A stretch of DNA of 64,000 bases, from contig NZ_WBZB01000006.1 of NCBI RefSeq assembly GCF_009017255.1, forward strand, positions 1-64,000, in the 5' to 3' direction. The notes beneath the pieces were generated by a model. That model saw only the letters and a program-made list of their open reading frames with translations. It ran no database searches and was not told the origin of the DNA. Source of the stretch: Alkaliphilus serpentinus. Lineage in GTDB: Bacteria > Bacillota > Clostridia > Peptostreptococcales > Natronincolaceae. This document shows, piece by piece, positions 1 to 8,687 of this stretch. How positions within the stretch are numbered: the stretch's first letter is position 1; each line of letters starts with the position of its first letter. Position numbers and translations under genes: made by a program.

Positions 1-22
1 TAACGCATGAAATGCTTTTGTT
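1..22 (-). repeat. Partial copy (A) of multi-hairpin intergenic repeat
   Basis: The first 22 bases match the outer end of the repeat found whole at 26828-27056, 38387-38553 and 42359-42524: the arm with TAACGCATGAAATGC and CTTTTGTT. The rest lies outside the window. It sits just past the 3' end of the minus-strand EamA gene. Confidence 0.75.
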
Positions 23-111
23 GTTTATTACTTAAGCTATGCAATTGTATATCGTCAATTAAAATATTTTATTTCTTGATTGAATACTTCAAGGAAATCC
101 CTCTACTTTAA

Positions 112-1026
112 TTATGCATTTGCACTTTCATGGACATCTTCTATATCATAGCCCTTTAACGCTATAACCATTAGTGCTCCACAAAGAACCAAGATTCCCC
201 CAGTCAACTGTAAAAAAGTAAGCTTTTCCTTAAATAGAGTTAATGAAAACCCCGCAGCAAATACAGGTTCAAACATACTGATGATTGTTGCCTTTGTTGG
301 TCCTAGTATTTCCACTCCCCTTAAGAAGAATAGAATTGCTAATATGGTACAAATAAAGATTAAACCCAACAAGGGAGGAATAACTGTCTTGTTTAGTTTA
401 AAGATTAGGTCCCTTTGAAATAATCCAATTATAAGCATTCCAAAGGAGGCAAAAACTGATATATAGGCTGTAGCCACAATAGATTGTACCGCTTTGACTA
501 CCCTACTGCTTACAAAAATGTAGAGTGAATAGGAAATAGCAGAAGCAATAGCCAAGGTGATTCCTAAGCTACTTAATCTTGTCGCAAAGGAATCTCCTAA
601 TATTAATGCTAATCCTATAAAGGCAATAAGCATAGCAATAACCATCTTTAATGTGACTCTTTCTTTATTAAAGATAGCTGAAAGAATTGCCACCATCATA
701 GGGTGGGTATACATTAACAAAACCGTTAGAGATATATGGATATATTTTATAGAAGAAAAATAGAATATGGAGGTTGCAGAATAGAAAACCCCACCCAATA
801 AAAACAAATTCCATAAATCCTTATAACTTACCCTCCAGTTTATCTTAGAAATCTTTAAGTAGATAAATAAAAGCAGTCCTGCCATTATAAATCGAAGACT
901 CAATAGTGCTGGAGCACTTATGCCACCTCCATAGGCGAACTTTGCAAATATGGGCATTACCCCAAAGGCCATGGCTGAAAAAATGATAAAGCATAATCCC
1001 TTATGATAGTTTTTTATGGCAATCAC
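112..1026 (-). CDS. EamA/DMT family transporter
   Basis: A 304-residue integral membrane protein with about ten hydrophobic segments arranged as two EamA halves (roughly residues 10-140 and 150-290). This is the drug/metabolite transporter superfamily layout, and such proteins usually export or import small metabolites. The second half holds the conserved stretch LGPTKATIISMFEPVFAA near residue 245. The substrate cannot be told. The start is a GTG with only a weak upstream G-rich site; no ATG near the first membrane segment fits better. It stands alone, followed by a repeat copy. Confidence 0.85.
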   Translation of the reverse strand: MIAIKNYHKGLCFIIFSAMAFGVMPIFAKFAYGGGISAPALLSLRFIMAGLLLFIYLKISKINWRVSYKDLWNLFLLGGVFYSATSIFYFSSIKYIHISLTVLLMYTHPMMVAILSAIFNKERVTLKMVIAMLIAFIGLALILGDSFATRLSSLGITLAIASAISYSLYIFVSSRVVKAVQSIVATAYISVFASFGMLIIGLFQRDLIFKLNKTVIPPLLGLIFICTILAILFFLRGVEILGPTKATIISMFEPVFAAGFSLTLFKEKLTFLQLTGGILVLCGALMVIALKGYDIEDVHESANA

Positions 1027-1123
1027 CCCACTTTAATTTCATTACAAGGGATTTATATAATTAAATAAATCTTTATTTTATGTTGCATAGATAGCAAAGA
1101 TTGCAGTAGGTATAAAAATTACT

Positions 1124-1546
1124 CTATTCATCATTATTATTACTCATCCCATATATTAATTGAATGAAACCTTCAAAATCTTCTAAATGGTTCTCTACTA
1201 CTTTTTGTAATATTTCTAAATTTAGTTTTTGGTAATTATGTACTGCAATATATCTAAAACCGATCATTGGCTTTATTTTGGCTAGCATCATATCATCAAT
1301 TATACAATTTTTATGCAAGGCTTCAAATGCATCTCTACTATTTTGGGGTATTCCAAGCCTTTTTTTTGCAACCAAGAACATTGCAATATCAATTGTTGCT
1401 TCTACTGCCCTTTGAATATTTAAAACAATGGAATCCTGTTTAGTATAATCCTTTAAGGTATCTGGATTATTATTATAAACTTCTCTTACCCTTTCGAGAC
1501 AATTTTCTATGATACTGATCTTATTGAGCAATACATCATTAACCAT
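1124..1546 (-). CDS. hepT: HepT-like HEPN RNase toxin (DUF86)
   Basis: About 140 residues, all-helical, with the HEPN signature R-x4-H-x-Y seen in RYIAVHNY near the C-terminal third. In the HepT family this motif forms the RNase site, and its tyrosine is AMPylated by the partner MntA. I chose the ATG giving MVNDVLLNK, which matches the usual family N-terminus and has an AAAGGA site about 10 bases upstream. An ATG 12 bases earlier is possible. The start overlaps the stop of the preceding mntA by a few bases, so the two are likely translationally coupled. Confidence 0.85.
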   Translation of the reverse strand: MVNDVLLNKISIIENCLERVREVYNNNPDTLKDYTKQDSIVLNIQRAVEATIDIAMFLVAKKRLGIPQNSRDAFEALHKNCIIDDMMLAKIKPMIGFRYIAVHNYQKLNLEILQKVVENHLEDFEGFIQLIYGMSNNNDE

Positions 1547-1946
1547 ATACTTTTTCATTCCTTTCAAGGACATCTAATACTACTTTTCGCTCCTCATTAA
1601 GCTTTATATAATCCTTTAATATACGAATATTATAATTGTCCATCTTTAATTGATCTTCGCAGAACAGAACTTCTCTTGTTCCCATAATTTGTGCAGCAAA
1701 AACTGTACTAATATCCTTAAGATGTACAATTTGGACATCTCTTTTCACTTCATAAGCAAGGTTATTAGCCGCTAAGAAAAGCTTATATTGACTAATTATT
1801 TCATCGGTGTATATCGCTAGATCAATGTCACTATCATCACGTCCTTTACCCGAAGCAAAGGAGCCAAAGAGATAAATAAACTTTGGATTGAGTTCTTTAC
1901 GTAAAAAATCTATAATTCTTTCTTTTACTTTAACAGATAGATGCAT
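1539..1946 (-). CDS. mntA: MntA-type minimal nucleotidyltransferase antitoxin
   Basis: A 135-residue small nucleotidyltransferase with the GSF...DxD signature: GSFASGKGRDD is followed by SDIDLAIY near residues 28-46. In HepT/MntA (type VII) modules this protein neutralises the HEPN toxin by AMPylating it. The ATG at 1946 has a GGGGTG site about 6 bases away; a GTG 9 bases upstream is less likely. The gene is first of the pair, immediately before hepT, which is the standard order. Toxin-antitoxin function is inferred from motifs and pairing. Confidence 0.85.
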   Translation of the reverse strand: MHLSVKVKERIIDFLRKELNPKFIYLFGSFASGKGRDDSDIDLAIYTDEIISQYKLFLAANNLAYEVKRDVQIVHLKDISTVFAAQIMGTREVLFCEDQLKMDNYNIRILKDYIKLNEERKVVLDVLERNEKVYG

Positions 1947-2107
1947 TGTTGACACCCCATAATAAGATTTAAAATTATTGAATGTAAAAATAGTTTTTAA
2001 ATATTTATTATCCTATTTCAAGTATACACAATATTTTCTACTTAAATCAATGTTTTATGATTGAATACATTTACCAAATTAAATAATTAAAAAAATCCTT
2101 AAGCTAA

Positions 2108-2154
2108 CCTTAAAATCCCCCATTTAATAGGAAAAAAGAGAGCTTTCCTATTAA
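2108..2154 (+). repeat. Partial copy (B) of multi-hairpin repeat, last module only
   Basis: Matches the end of the complete copies: CCTTAAAATCCCCCATTT, then the hairpin AATAGGAAA / TTTCCTATT. Upstream modules are missing. As in the other copies, the TTTCCTATTAAA end abuts a terminator of the neighbouring gene. The remainder of the 1947-2246 gap is AT-rich and contains nothing else I recognise. Confidence 0.7.
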
Positions 2155-2158
2155 ACAA

Positions 2159-2214
2159 GAAAAGTCGGCCATCGAAACGTATACAGAAATACGTAAGAAT
2201 ACCGACTCTTTTGA
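2159..2214 (-). terminator. Putative terminator of the DUF362 gene
   Basis: Outer stem AGTCGG / CCGACT encloses an inner hairpin ACGTAT / ATACGT. T tracts lie on both sides, so it may work both ways. It lies about 35 bases past the stop of the minus-strand gene. Confidence 0.55.
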
Positions 2215-2246
2215 TGTAACGAAGTAGATGGTAGTTTTTCATCAGT

Positions 2247-3401
2247 CTACCTTCTTTGACTAAGTCCAGCCACTAAATTGGCTAAAAACTTCTCCTTTTT
2301 TAAATCAACAGCTTGGTGAATACATAGCTCATGACAGCACATGCATTCTATGCAGATAGGATAATCAATTTTCTTGGTAGCCTTATCGATGGCTTCCACT
2401 GGGCAGCTTTCTACACATAGATTGCAATCCTTACATTTTTTCAGGTTAACCTTGGGTCGGGTCTCAAAGAAATCTATAACCTTAATCAAGGCATTATAAT
2501 TTCTTCTTTTATTACTTCTAAACCTCTTTGGAAGCTTAAAATTCTCCAATTTAGGGATGGTAGTATAATCTCCCTCTATGGTGATGTTTTCTAAGCTACC
2601 TTCCCCTACTCCCCTTTTTATTGACGCTTTTAATATTGGAACATCCTCCATCTCTATTCCAAGCATTTTAATCGCTACAGCATCTAGAGCTAAGGGGTCT
2701 TTACTAATTAAAATTTTACCTCCTCTATAAGCACTACCTGCCGTTGGGCCTTCCCCCTCCATGGCAATAATACCATCCATTATATGTAGGTGAAGCTTTG
2801 AAGCCTGGTGGATATCTGCAAGTATTTCTCCGAAATCCTCTGGATTAGGAGCCATTTTATGATACTTGGCCTTTCTTAAGCCTGGAATACATCCAAAAAC
2901 ATTTTTAACAGCTCCTGTGTATATTCCAGCCGAGTGGGTCTTCAGCTTAGGAAGGTTTATTACAACATCGGCATCAAAAATAGGCTTTGCCAAATACATC
3001 TTTTCTTGAAACTTGCCCTTAGGCTGTACCTCCACAACCCCTTCACTGTCAAAATTCTTGATGATTGCTCCTTCTTCCTCTGCTACCCTTTCATAGCCAC
3101 TTACCTTAAAGCTTTGAGCAGTAGGAGCAATACCTGCAATGGCACCACCAGAGCTATCCCCTATCCATACTATACAGCCCTTTCCCTTCAGGATCCTCAC
3201 CATAGCTCTAAGAAACTCACTATGGGTAATCGCTGCCGAATCTGAGGATTTAGGCCCTATTAGATTAGGCTTTAGTAAAACGATATCCCCTGGACCAACA
3301 AATTGATTCCAGCCTCCTAGTTTTTCCATTCCATTGTTGAGCTTCTCTATTAAATTTTCTAGATCATAATTCTTGCACCCTTGAATGATTACCTTACTCA
3401 C
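2247..3401 (-). CDS. DUF362 domain protein with C-terminal 2x[4Fe-4S] ferredoxin domain
   Basis: 384 residues. Residues about 1-300 are the DUF362 region, with VLLKPNLIGP near 45 and INLPKLKTH near 150. The C-terminus holds two CxxCxxCxxxC clusters: CKDCNLCVESCP and CIECMCCHELC, near residues 320-360. Proteins of this family are thought to take part in electron transfer or iron-sulfur chemistry, but the reaction is not established. The start is GTG with a good AGGAGTAGG site. The gene is probably transcribed alone. Confidence 0.85.
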   Translation of the reverse strand: MSKVIIQGCKNYDLENLIEKLNNGMEKLGGWNQFVGPGDIVLLKPNLIGPKSSDSAAITHSEFLRAMVRILKGKGCIVWIGDSSGGAIAGIAPTAQSFKVSGYERVAEEEGAIIKNFDSEGVVEVQPKGKFQEKMYLAKPIFDADVVINLPKLKTHSAGIYTGAVKNVFGCIPGLRKAKYHKMAPNPEDFGEILADIHQASKLHLHIMDGIIAMEGEGPTAGSAYRGGKILISKDPLALDAVAIKMLGIEMEDVPILKASIKRGVGEGSLENITIEGDYTTIPKLENFKLPKRFRSNKRRNYNALIKVIDFFETRPKVNLKKCKDCNLCVESCPVEAIDKATKKIDYPICIECMCCHELCIHQAVDLKKEKFLANLVAGLSQRR

Positions 3402-3448
3402 TTGAATCCTACTCCTTTATGTAAAATACCTTCTATGGTTATTTTAAT

Positions 3449-3493
3449 CTATTTTCAATAATAATCAAAATTGTAGAATATTAAACGGGATTT
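3449..3493. repeat. 44-bp direct repeat, left copy
   Basis: CTATTTTCAATAATAATC followed by AAAATTGTAGAATATTAAA is repeated at 4320-4363 with about five differences and one indel. The right copy covers the last codons and 3' flank of the PP2C gene, so the left copy is a duplicate of that gene end lying beyond the hypothetical gene 3505-4257. Confidence 0.8.
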
Positions 3494-3504
3494 ATTATAG
3501 TCTC

Positions 3505-4257
3505 TTAATCTAGAATATTTAATTTTACTATTTCTATTTTTTGAACTTTTGTCTCTGAATCAATTGCAATATTATTTTGATATCTTCCACCCTCCATTGC
3601 AAAATGTAGTATTAGTATAAATTCATTATCTACTATATACCAGCCTACTAAATCTTTGTTAGTATGGGGGCTAGTAAATTTTTTATATAAGCCGTCACAA
3701 TTGGAGATGGCATCAAATGCTAGGTCACCAATTTGTACCCCTAAATTAGATGAGTACTTAGGATTTTGATATATTATTCCAGAAACGAATATAGGATCGA
3801 GAGTAATCTGTGTGCCATCTTGGTATTTCCAATATATATGCGTATATTTCCCATGAGCATCATCTATTCCGATAGATTCCGTATAATTTTCACCCCAAAT
3901 TTTAACTACTTTAGATATATCATCACCAAGATTTAAACCATTTACTTTAATTTTGCTAATATTTGAGTTCGAAAAATTCTCAAGCTGATTAATTAAAAAA
4001 TATTGGTACCTGTCATTGAGAGCCTCATAAGCTCTATATTTATAATTTTGTTCCATAAATTCTTCATCTAATTTATTGTATCTTTCTTCTATTGATATGA
4101 TTTTACTTTGTAATGACGCTAACTCACTATCCAATGAACTATTTTCAACTTCATAGTCCGATAGTAGGCTGGTTATCATTTTCATTCGGTAAAAGTGGTA
4201 TACAGTTACAAATATTAAAAAGCACAATACTAGAACTAAAATCTTTTTTATATTCAT
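3505..4257 (-). CDS. Hypothetical membrane-anchored coiled-coil protein
   Basis: 250 residues: an N-terminal membrane segment (about 4-24), a coiled coil (about 30-75) and a C-terminal domain (about 100-250) with an LGDDISKVVKIWGENY motif. That motif recalls proteins with small repeated LG..i..wG units (YjgB/DUF4309-like), but I cannot assign a family. It is downstream of the PP2C gene on the same strand and is bracketed by a 44-bp direct repeat, so it may be a later insertion at the end of the Tad cluster. The C-terminal domain probably lies outside the cytoplasm. Confidence 0.7.
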   Translation of the reverse strand: MNIKKILVLVLCFLIFVTVYHFYRMKMITSLLSDYEVENSSLDSELASLQSKIISIEERYNKLDEEFMEQNYKYRAYEALNDRYQYFLINQLENFSNSNISKIKVNGLNLGDDISKVVKIWGENYTESIGIDDAHGKYTHIYWKYQDGTQITLDPIFVSGIIYQNPKYSSNLGVQIGDLAFDAISNCDGLYKKFTSPHTNKDLVGWYIVDNEFILILHFAMEGGRYQNNIAIDSETKVQKIEIVKLNILD

Positions 4258-4319
4258 TATTGAAGCTCCTTTTACTAAAGAGTTCTTATTCTCAGCTAAA
4301 CCTGTTTTTTGAATTTGTT

Positions 4320-4363
4320 CTATTTACAATAATAATCAAAATTGTAAAGTATTAAAGGGATTT
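4320..4363. repeat. 44-bp direct repeat, right copy
   Basis: Partner of 3449-3493. It spans the stop codon and 3' flank of the PP2C gene. The start-to-start distance between the two copies is 871 bases and encloses exactly one gene. Confidence 0.8.
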
Positions 4364-5191
4364 TCTTGTTATTTTATTAACTAAATTAGATATAAAGTCT
4401 GTTGTTTCTTCCTCTATTTGTGGCACAATAAATATGGCAGATATATTATCTGTTGCCCCCCTACATTTAACCATTTCAAATAAAGCTCTAATACTTTCTT
4501 GTACCTCTTCTTCCTCTTTAAATCTACCCTTAAGCTTTTCTAATATCTCTTTATCCTTTAAAAGGGAGTAGAATCCATCGCTACACATTAAAAATCTAGT
4601 GTCATCAGTCACTTTCCCCCTATGACAAAAGGGGGAAAAGTTAGCATTTGCTCCAAGACATTGGGTTAACATGTTTCTTTTAGGGTGTTTTTTTGCCTCT
4701 TCTGTTGTTAAATTCCCCTTTCTTACTTCCTCTCCAACCCACGAATGGTCTAAGGTTAGTTGTGATAGGTCCTTGTCTATCTGATAAATTCTACTATCAC
4801 CTATATGACAAATAATATAATTGCTTCTATAGATAAGGAGAGCTGATAAGGTTGTACCTACTCTATTCCCAATTTTATTTCCGTAGCTAATAATATTCTC
4901 ATTGATTCCTTCAAATAACCGTTGAAACTCTAAGTTTAGAAGATAAAAATCATCCTTTATTACAGGTAAAAACCTGATAAAATCTTTATTCCACCACTCT
5001 TTAAAGCTTTCAACAGCAATGCTACTGGCTACATCGCCTGCAGTTAGTCCACCCATGCCATCTGCAATTACGAAAAGACCAAAATCCCCCTCATCCTCCT
5101 CACCAATCTTGACAAGTATTCTATCTTGATTTATATTTTTAACCAAACCTCTATCACATAAAGCTCCTATTAAATAGCTTTTCTTTGTCAT
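4352..5191 (-). CDS. PP2C-family protein serine/threonine phosphatase
   Basis: 279 residues with PP2C motifs in order: ADGMGG near 43-48 (metal-binding Asp), GTTLSALLI, HIGDSRIY near 130, MCSDGFYSLL near 205, and ATDNISAIFI near 245. It removes phosphate from Ser/Thr residues using Mn or Mg. It follows the FHA protein with a 42-base gap and is very likely in the same operon as the Tad pilus genes. FHA domains read phospho-Thr, so the two may set pilus activity. No Hanks-type kinase is encoded in the window, so the opposing kinase must be elsewhere. Confidence 0.9.
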   Translation of the reverse strand: MTKKSYLIGALCDRGLVKNINQDRILVKIGEEDEGDFGLFVIADGMGGLTAGDVASSIAVESFKEWWNKDFIRFLPVIKDDFYLLNLEFQRLFEGINENIISYGNKIGNRVGTTLSALLIYRSNYIICHIGDSRIYQIDKDLSQLTLDHSWVGEEVRKGNLTTEEAKKHPKRNMLTQCLGANANFSPFCHRGKVTDDTRFLMCSDGFYSLLKDKEILEKLKGRFKEEEEVQESIRALFEMVKCRGATDNISAIFIVPQIEEETTDFISNLVNKITRKSL

Positions 5192-5233
5192 TTCATACTC
5201 CTTCTTTGATATAAATTAGGATAGTATTAGTGA

Positions 5234-6667
5234 TTAATCTTGTCTGAAAAGAAACTCTCTGTCGGCAAATTTAACATAAGTACCATCCTCCAACAAATAT
5301 TCTTTGTTACTATCAATTCTATTACCGTTTACAAAGGTACCGTTTTTGGAGTTTAAATCCTTGATATAATATCTTCCTTCAACCCTAGAAATCTCTGCAT
5401 GGATTCGACTAATGGATTTATACATTAAAAGATAATCAACTTGATCCTTCAGCTTCCCTATTATAAAGGATGATTTTGAAATTACAATTTTTTCTATAGT
5501 TCCATCCTTCACTGCTGTTAAGTAAGGGTTGGTATAACTATCTGCATCAATAATCATGGTATCATTACTTAGAGAATCAATAATCACATCCGTCGAATCA
5601 TTTATTCCTTCCATTAATAACCGACTATTTATAGAGGGTTGACTTAGGATTTCTTTTTTGTTCATGTTATAGTTCAAGAACCTTGACTTCTTTTTTTCCT
5701 CTTTTTCTGCTTTTGCAATTTTTTTTTCTACTCTTTTCTCCTTAGTTAGGATCCTAGCGAAAAAAAAGTATTCAGCAGTAGCAATCAAAATTACTATACC
5801 CAACAGGGTGGTGATTTCAAAGGTTTCAGCCTTAAAAACACCCATCTCAATACCGATTATAAGCCCCATCACCATGATGAGTAATTGATATAATACTACT
5901 ATAAGCTTATATTTCAAAGGAAATACTTTTTTACTATATAATCCTTCTAGACAGTTTTCAGGGGTTTTAGCCTTATAGCTTTGATTGCCCTCCTCATCCT
6001 TTATACAAATGCTATCAGAATGAGTATTTTTTAATCTAATCTCTTCTTTATCCTTTTGAGATGTTGAATTAAAGCTTCTACTCCAGCTATTATTCTGTAA
6101 TTCTATGATTAATTTATTAAACTCCTTTACATTAAAATCTTCATCATTTACAGCCATAAGAACTCTATGGATAATATGATCCTCTAAATTTTCAGTTGGA
6201 TTAATATGGGCTATTAATAGATTTACTAAGGTTTTAATAGGATTTTGAAGATTATAATCCAATAATGTAATTGGTAGATACACAAAATAAATTTGATAAT
6301 CTTCCGGATTTACATAGATGTATTCTGCATCTATAAGAAAGGCTTTATCGGATAAAAAATAATTACTAGATTCCAAAATTCCCTTTGACATTCCTTCTAA
6401 AACTCTTAAAAATTCATCCCTCGTCAGTTTTTTTCTTTTTAAGGCCTGAGAAAGATTTTGTTTAGATGTTACATTGTAATATAAAAAGGTTTCATTATTC
6501 TTCACTCTAGTATGTATGGGAAGTATTGATGGAATAAGATTATTACTAATCATCTCAACTTGATGACTGATGATTTTCTCCATACGATCTACCTTTAAGA
6601 CTAAATAACTAGTTGTAGCATCCCTTTCATAGGTAAAGAATGATTGATCAATTTGATTATATGCCAC
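5234..6667 (-). CDS. FHA domain protein with DUF6382-like N-terminus
   Basis: 477 residues. The N-terminal half (about 1-180) resembles the DUF6382-type domain often joined to FHA in Firmicutes. Two membrane segments follow at about 255-310. The FHA domain is at about 395-477, with FIIGK, SRIHAEI and NGTFVNG, the phosphothreonine-binding residues of the family. It lies between the second prepilin peptidase and PP2C genes in the Tad cluster, 36 bases from the former. Similar membrane FHA proteins occur at the ends of clostridial Tad operons; a regulatory role is inference. Confidence 0.85.
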   Translation of the reverse strand: MAYNQIDQSFFTYERDATTSYLVLKVDRMEKIISHQVEMISNNLIPSILPIHTRVKNNETFLYYNVTSKQNLSQALKRKKLTRDEFLRVLEGMSKGILESSNYFLSDKAFLIDAEYIYVNPEDYQIYFVYLPITLLDYNLQNPIKTLVNLLIAHINPTENLEDHIIHRVLMAVNDEDFNVKEFNKLIIELQNNSWSRSFNSTSQKDKEEIRLKNTHSDSICIKDEEGNQSYKAKTPENCLEGLYSKKVFPLKYKLIVVLYQLLIMVMGLIIGIEMGVFKAETFEITTLLGIVILIATAEYFFFARILTKEKRVEKKIAKAEKEEKKKSRFLNYNMNKKEILSQPSINSRLLMEGINDSTDVIIDSLSNDTMIIDADSYTNPYLTAVKDGTIEKIVISKSSFIIGKLKDQVDYLLMYKSISRIHAEISRVEGRYYIKDLNSKNGTFVNGNRIDSNKEYLLEDGTYVKFADREFLFRQD

Positions 6668-6703
6668 ATTTGTCCCCCCTAAAAATAAAGATTTATCAAT
6701 GAA

Positions 6704-7312
6704 CTATACAAAATTAAATATTATAAAGGATAATAAAACAAAGGGAGCAAAGGGTATTGTACTCTTTCGATTTTTAATCTTAAAAGTTAATAGAATTAAA
6801 CCAAAAATACCACAGATAAAGGTGGCAGTTAAAATCACTACTAAAGCACCCATCATTCCCATATACAGTCCAATTAAGGCAGTTAGCTTAGCATCTCCCA
6901 AACCTATTGCGCCTTTTGAAATTACTGAAAATATGGCAATCAGTCCTCCTCCAATAACCCCAGTAGCTAAATGGTCAAGTAAATAAATATTGTTGATAAA
7001 AGGAATCAGGATGAACCCTATAATCATTCCAACAATAATTAATAGGTCTGGAATAATTTTACTTCTATAGTCTTCTATTGATATCGCCGTTAACGTTGCA
7101 AACAATAAGGCCATAAATAAAAATTTTATGGTGTAGCCATAAGTTTTATATAACCATTGGTAAGCTATCATTATGAATGATAGTAGAAATAAAAATAGAA
7201 AAGTCTCCCTTCGTGTAAGGCTTTGTTCTTTGAAGATATGAATATTTAAGCTACAGATATTCATTAAAATGCCTACAATAAGACTTAGAAAAATAATCAT
7301 TATTTGCTGCAT
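6704..7312 (-). CDS. A24 prepilin peptidase (second in the cluster)
   Basis: 202 residues with six or more hydrophobic segments. The two aspartates of the GxGD aspartic protease family are visible: EDYRSKIIPD near 80-90 and GLGDAK near 140. The family cuts the leader of type IV prepilins and pseudopilins at the cytoplasmic face. This is one of two such enzymes here; the other is the promoter-proximal gene at 17373-17921. The pair may divide Flp pilin and TadE/TadG-like substrates, which is inference. Confidence 0.85.
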   Translation of the reverse strand: MQQIMIIFLSLIVGILMNICSLNIHIFKEQSLTRRETFLFLFLLSFIMIAYQWLYKTYGYTIKFLFMALLFATLTAISIEDYRSKIIPDLLIIVGMIIGFILIPFINNIYLLDHLATGVIGGGLIAIFSVISKGAIGLGDAKLTALIGLYMGMMGALVVILTATFICGIFGLILLTFKIKNRKSTIPFAPFVLLSFIIFNFV

Positions 7313-7333
7313 TGTAATCCTCCCTTTGGCAAG

Positions 7334-8677
7334 TTAGTTTCCCTTTTTTCTTTTAATAACTGTAATAATTAGCTCAATATTCTTTTCTTTAGCATATTCC
7401 TTAGCATTATACACTGACTGCAGCTGTTCTTCCGATAATTGAGAATCTGGTATAACAAAGTTGAGCTTCTTTGAATCATAGTAAAATACACCATCTGAGT
7501 TCTCATCTTCATCCTTTGTCTTAGGTTTTATTTCTACTTTCTCACCATCTATGTTTACAGTCGCTTCAATAAAATTAGCCATATCCTCTATATCCTTTTT
7601 AATACGATCATATAATGCCGAAGCAATGTAACTATTATCGGTGGTTCTACAGCTTGTTATGCTAACTACTTGATTACTGTCCATTTTATCTATTAGCTTA
7701 ATATTAAAAAGATTAGGGTCACCCAATAAATTATTTATGATTTCTGCTCTATCGAAGTTTGGTAAATCCCATATATCCATATCAATATTAATGATTTCAT
7801 CAACTATTTCCTTTTGAACCTGCAGTTCCTGCGGGAATTCTTCAGATAACAATTCTGAATTTTTACCCGCCATCCATGCCCTTACAGTGACCCGCTGAAG
7901 GATGTTAAAGTCATCCACAATCTTTATGGGAAAGGGAATATCCAACTTATAGGTAACCACAAGATCTATAATCCCATCAGTATAATTCTCCTTAACAAAG
8001 TATCTTGATTTACTAAAATCCAACTCTTTAATATTCAATTCCTTTAATCTTTCCTCTAAGCTTTGGTCATCAGAGTCTAATATGTGCTTTCTCATGAGAG
8101 TTTTTGCTACTGCATTCCCCAATGCTGTCTTAAGCTGGTTAAAAAGCTGCTGCCCTATGATGCTTCCAGCAGAAATCATTTTACTTTGGGGATCTTCAAT
8201 CACAGAATCAATTACCTCCATGAATTTTTCAGCCTGACTGGCAGTAGACTCTATCAGTATTTCTACATTCACTATTACTTCTTTAATTTCTTCAATTGCA
8301 CCTAAAATATCACCATTTTCAATATGATCCTTAACTTCATTGAATCCAGAAAAAGTATTATTTGAGCCTATGGCAGCATTATTGATGATATTACTATAAG
8401 CTTCTGTTAGCCTATTGATGTCTTCCTTAGCCCCTTCAGCGTTAGAGTCTAAACCTTCTCCGATGGATTCTTCAATATCTGCCAACCCTGAAACATGGTA
8501 TATATAGCTATTTGATGCTATTTCATGGGCTGTTTCCGTTATGGCATGCTGAACAATACTATGGACATATGCCACTTTAATAAGTAGGGCCAGTGTCATA
8601 ATAACACAAATAAATATTGGAAGTACCAAAGCAGCTTCTACAGTTAATGAACCCTTTTCATTTCTTAAAGATCTCAT
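7334..8677 (-). CDS. TadE-like pseudopilin-type protein
   Basis: 447 residues with the N-terminal signature RNEKGSLTVEAALVLPIF: the glycine before the cleavage site, Glu at +5, then a membrane helix. This is the mark of TadE-type pseudopilins. The long remainder (about 35-447) is probably extracytoplasmic and helical in its first part. It is much larger than classical TadE (about 150-200). It lies 10 bases from the preceding gene, so it is in the same operon. Role: likely minor pilin or assembly factor. Confidence 0.75.
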   Translation of the reverse strand: MRSLRNEKGSLTVEAALVLPIFICVIMTLALLIKVAYVHSIVQHAITETAHEIASNSYIYHVSGLADIEESIGEGLDSNAEGAKEDINRLTEAYSNIINNAAIGSNNTFSGFNEVKDHIENGDILGAIEEIKEVIVNVEILIESTASQAEKFMEVIDSVIEDPQSKMISAGSIIGQQLFNQLKTALGNAVAKTLMRKHILDSDDQSLEERLKELNIKELDFSKSRYFVKENYTDGIIDLVVTYKLDIPFPIKIVDDFNILQRVTVRAWMAGKNSELLSEEFPQELQVQKEIVDEIINIDMDIWDLPNFDRAEIINNLLGDPNLFNIKLIDKMDSNQVVSITSCRTTDNSYIASALYDRIKKDIEDMANFIEATVNIDGEKVEIKPKTKDEDENSDGVFYYDSKKLNFVIPDSQLSEEQLQSVYNAKEYAKEKNIELIITVIKRKKGN

Positions 8678-8687
8678 ATTATCTCCT

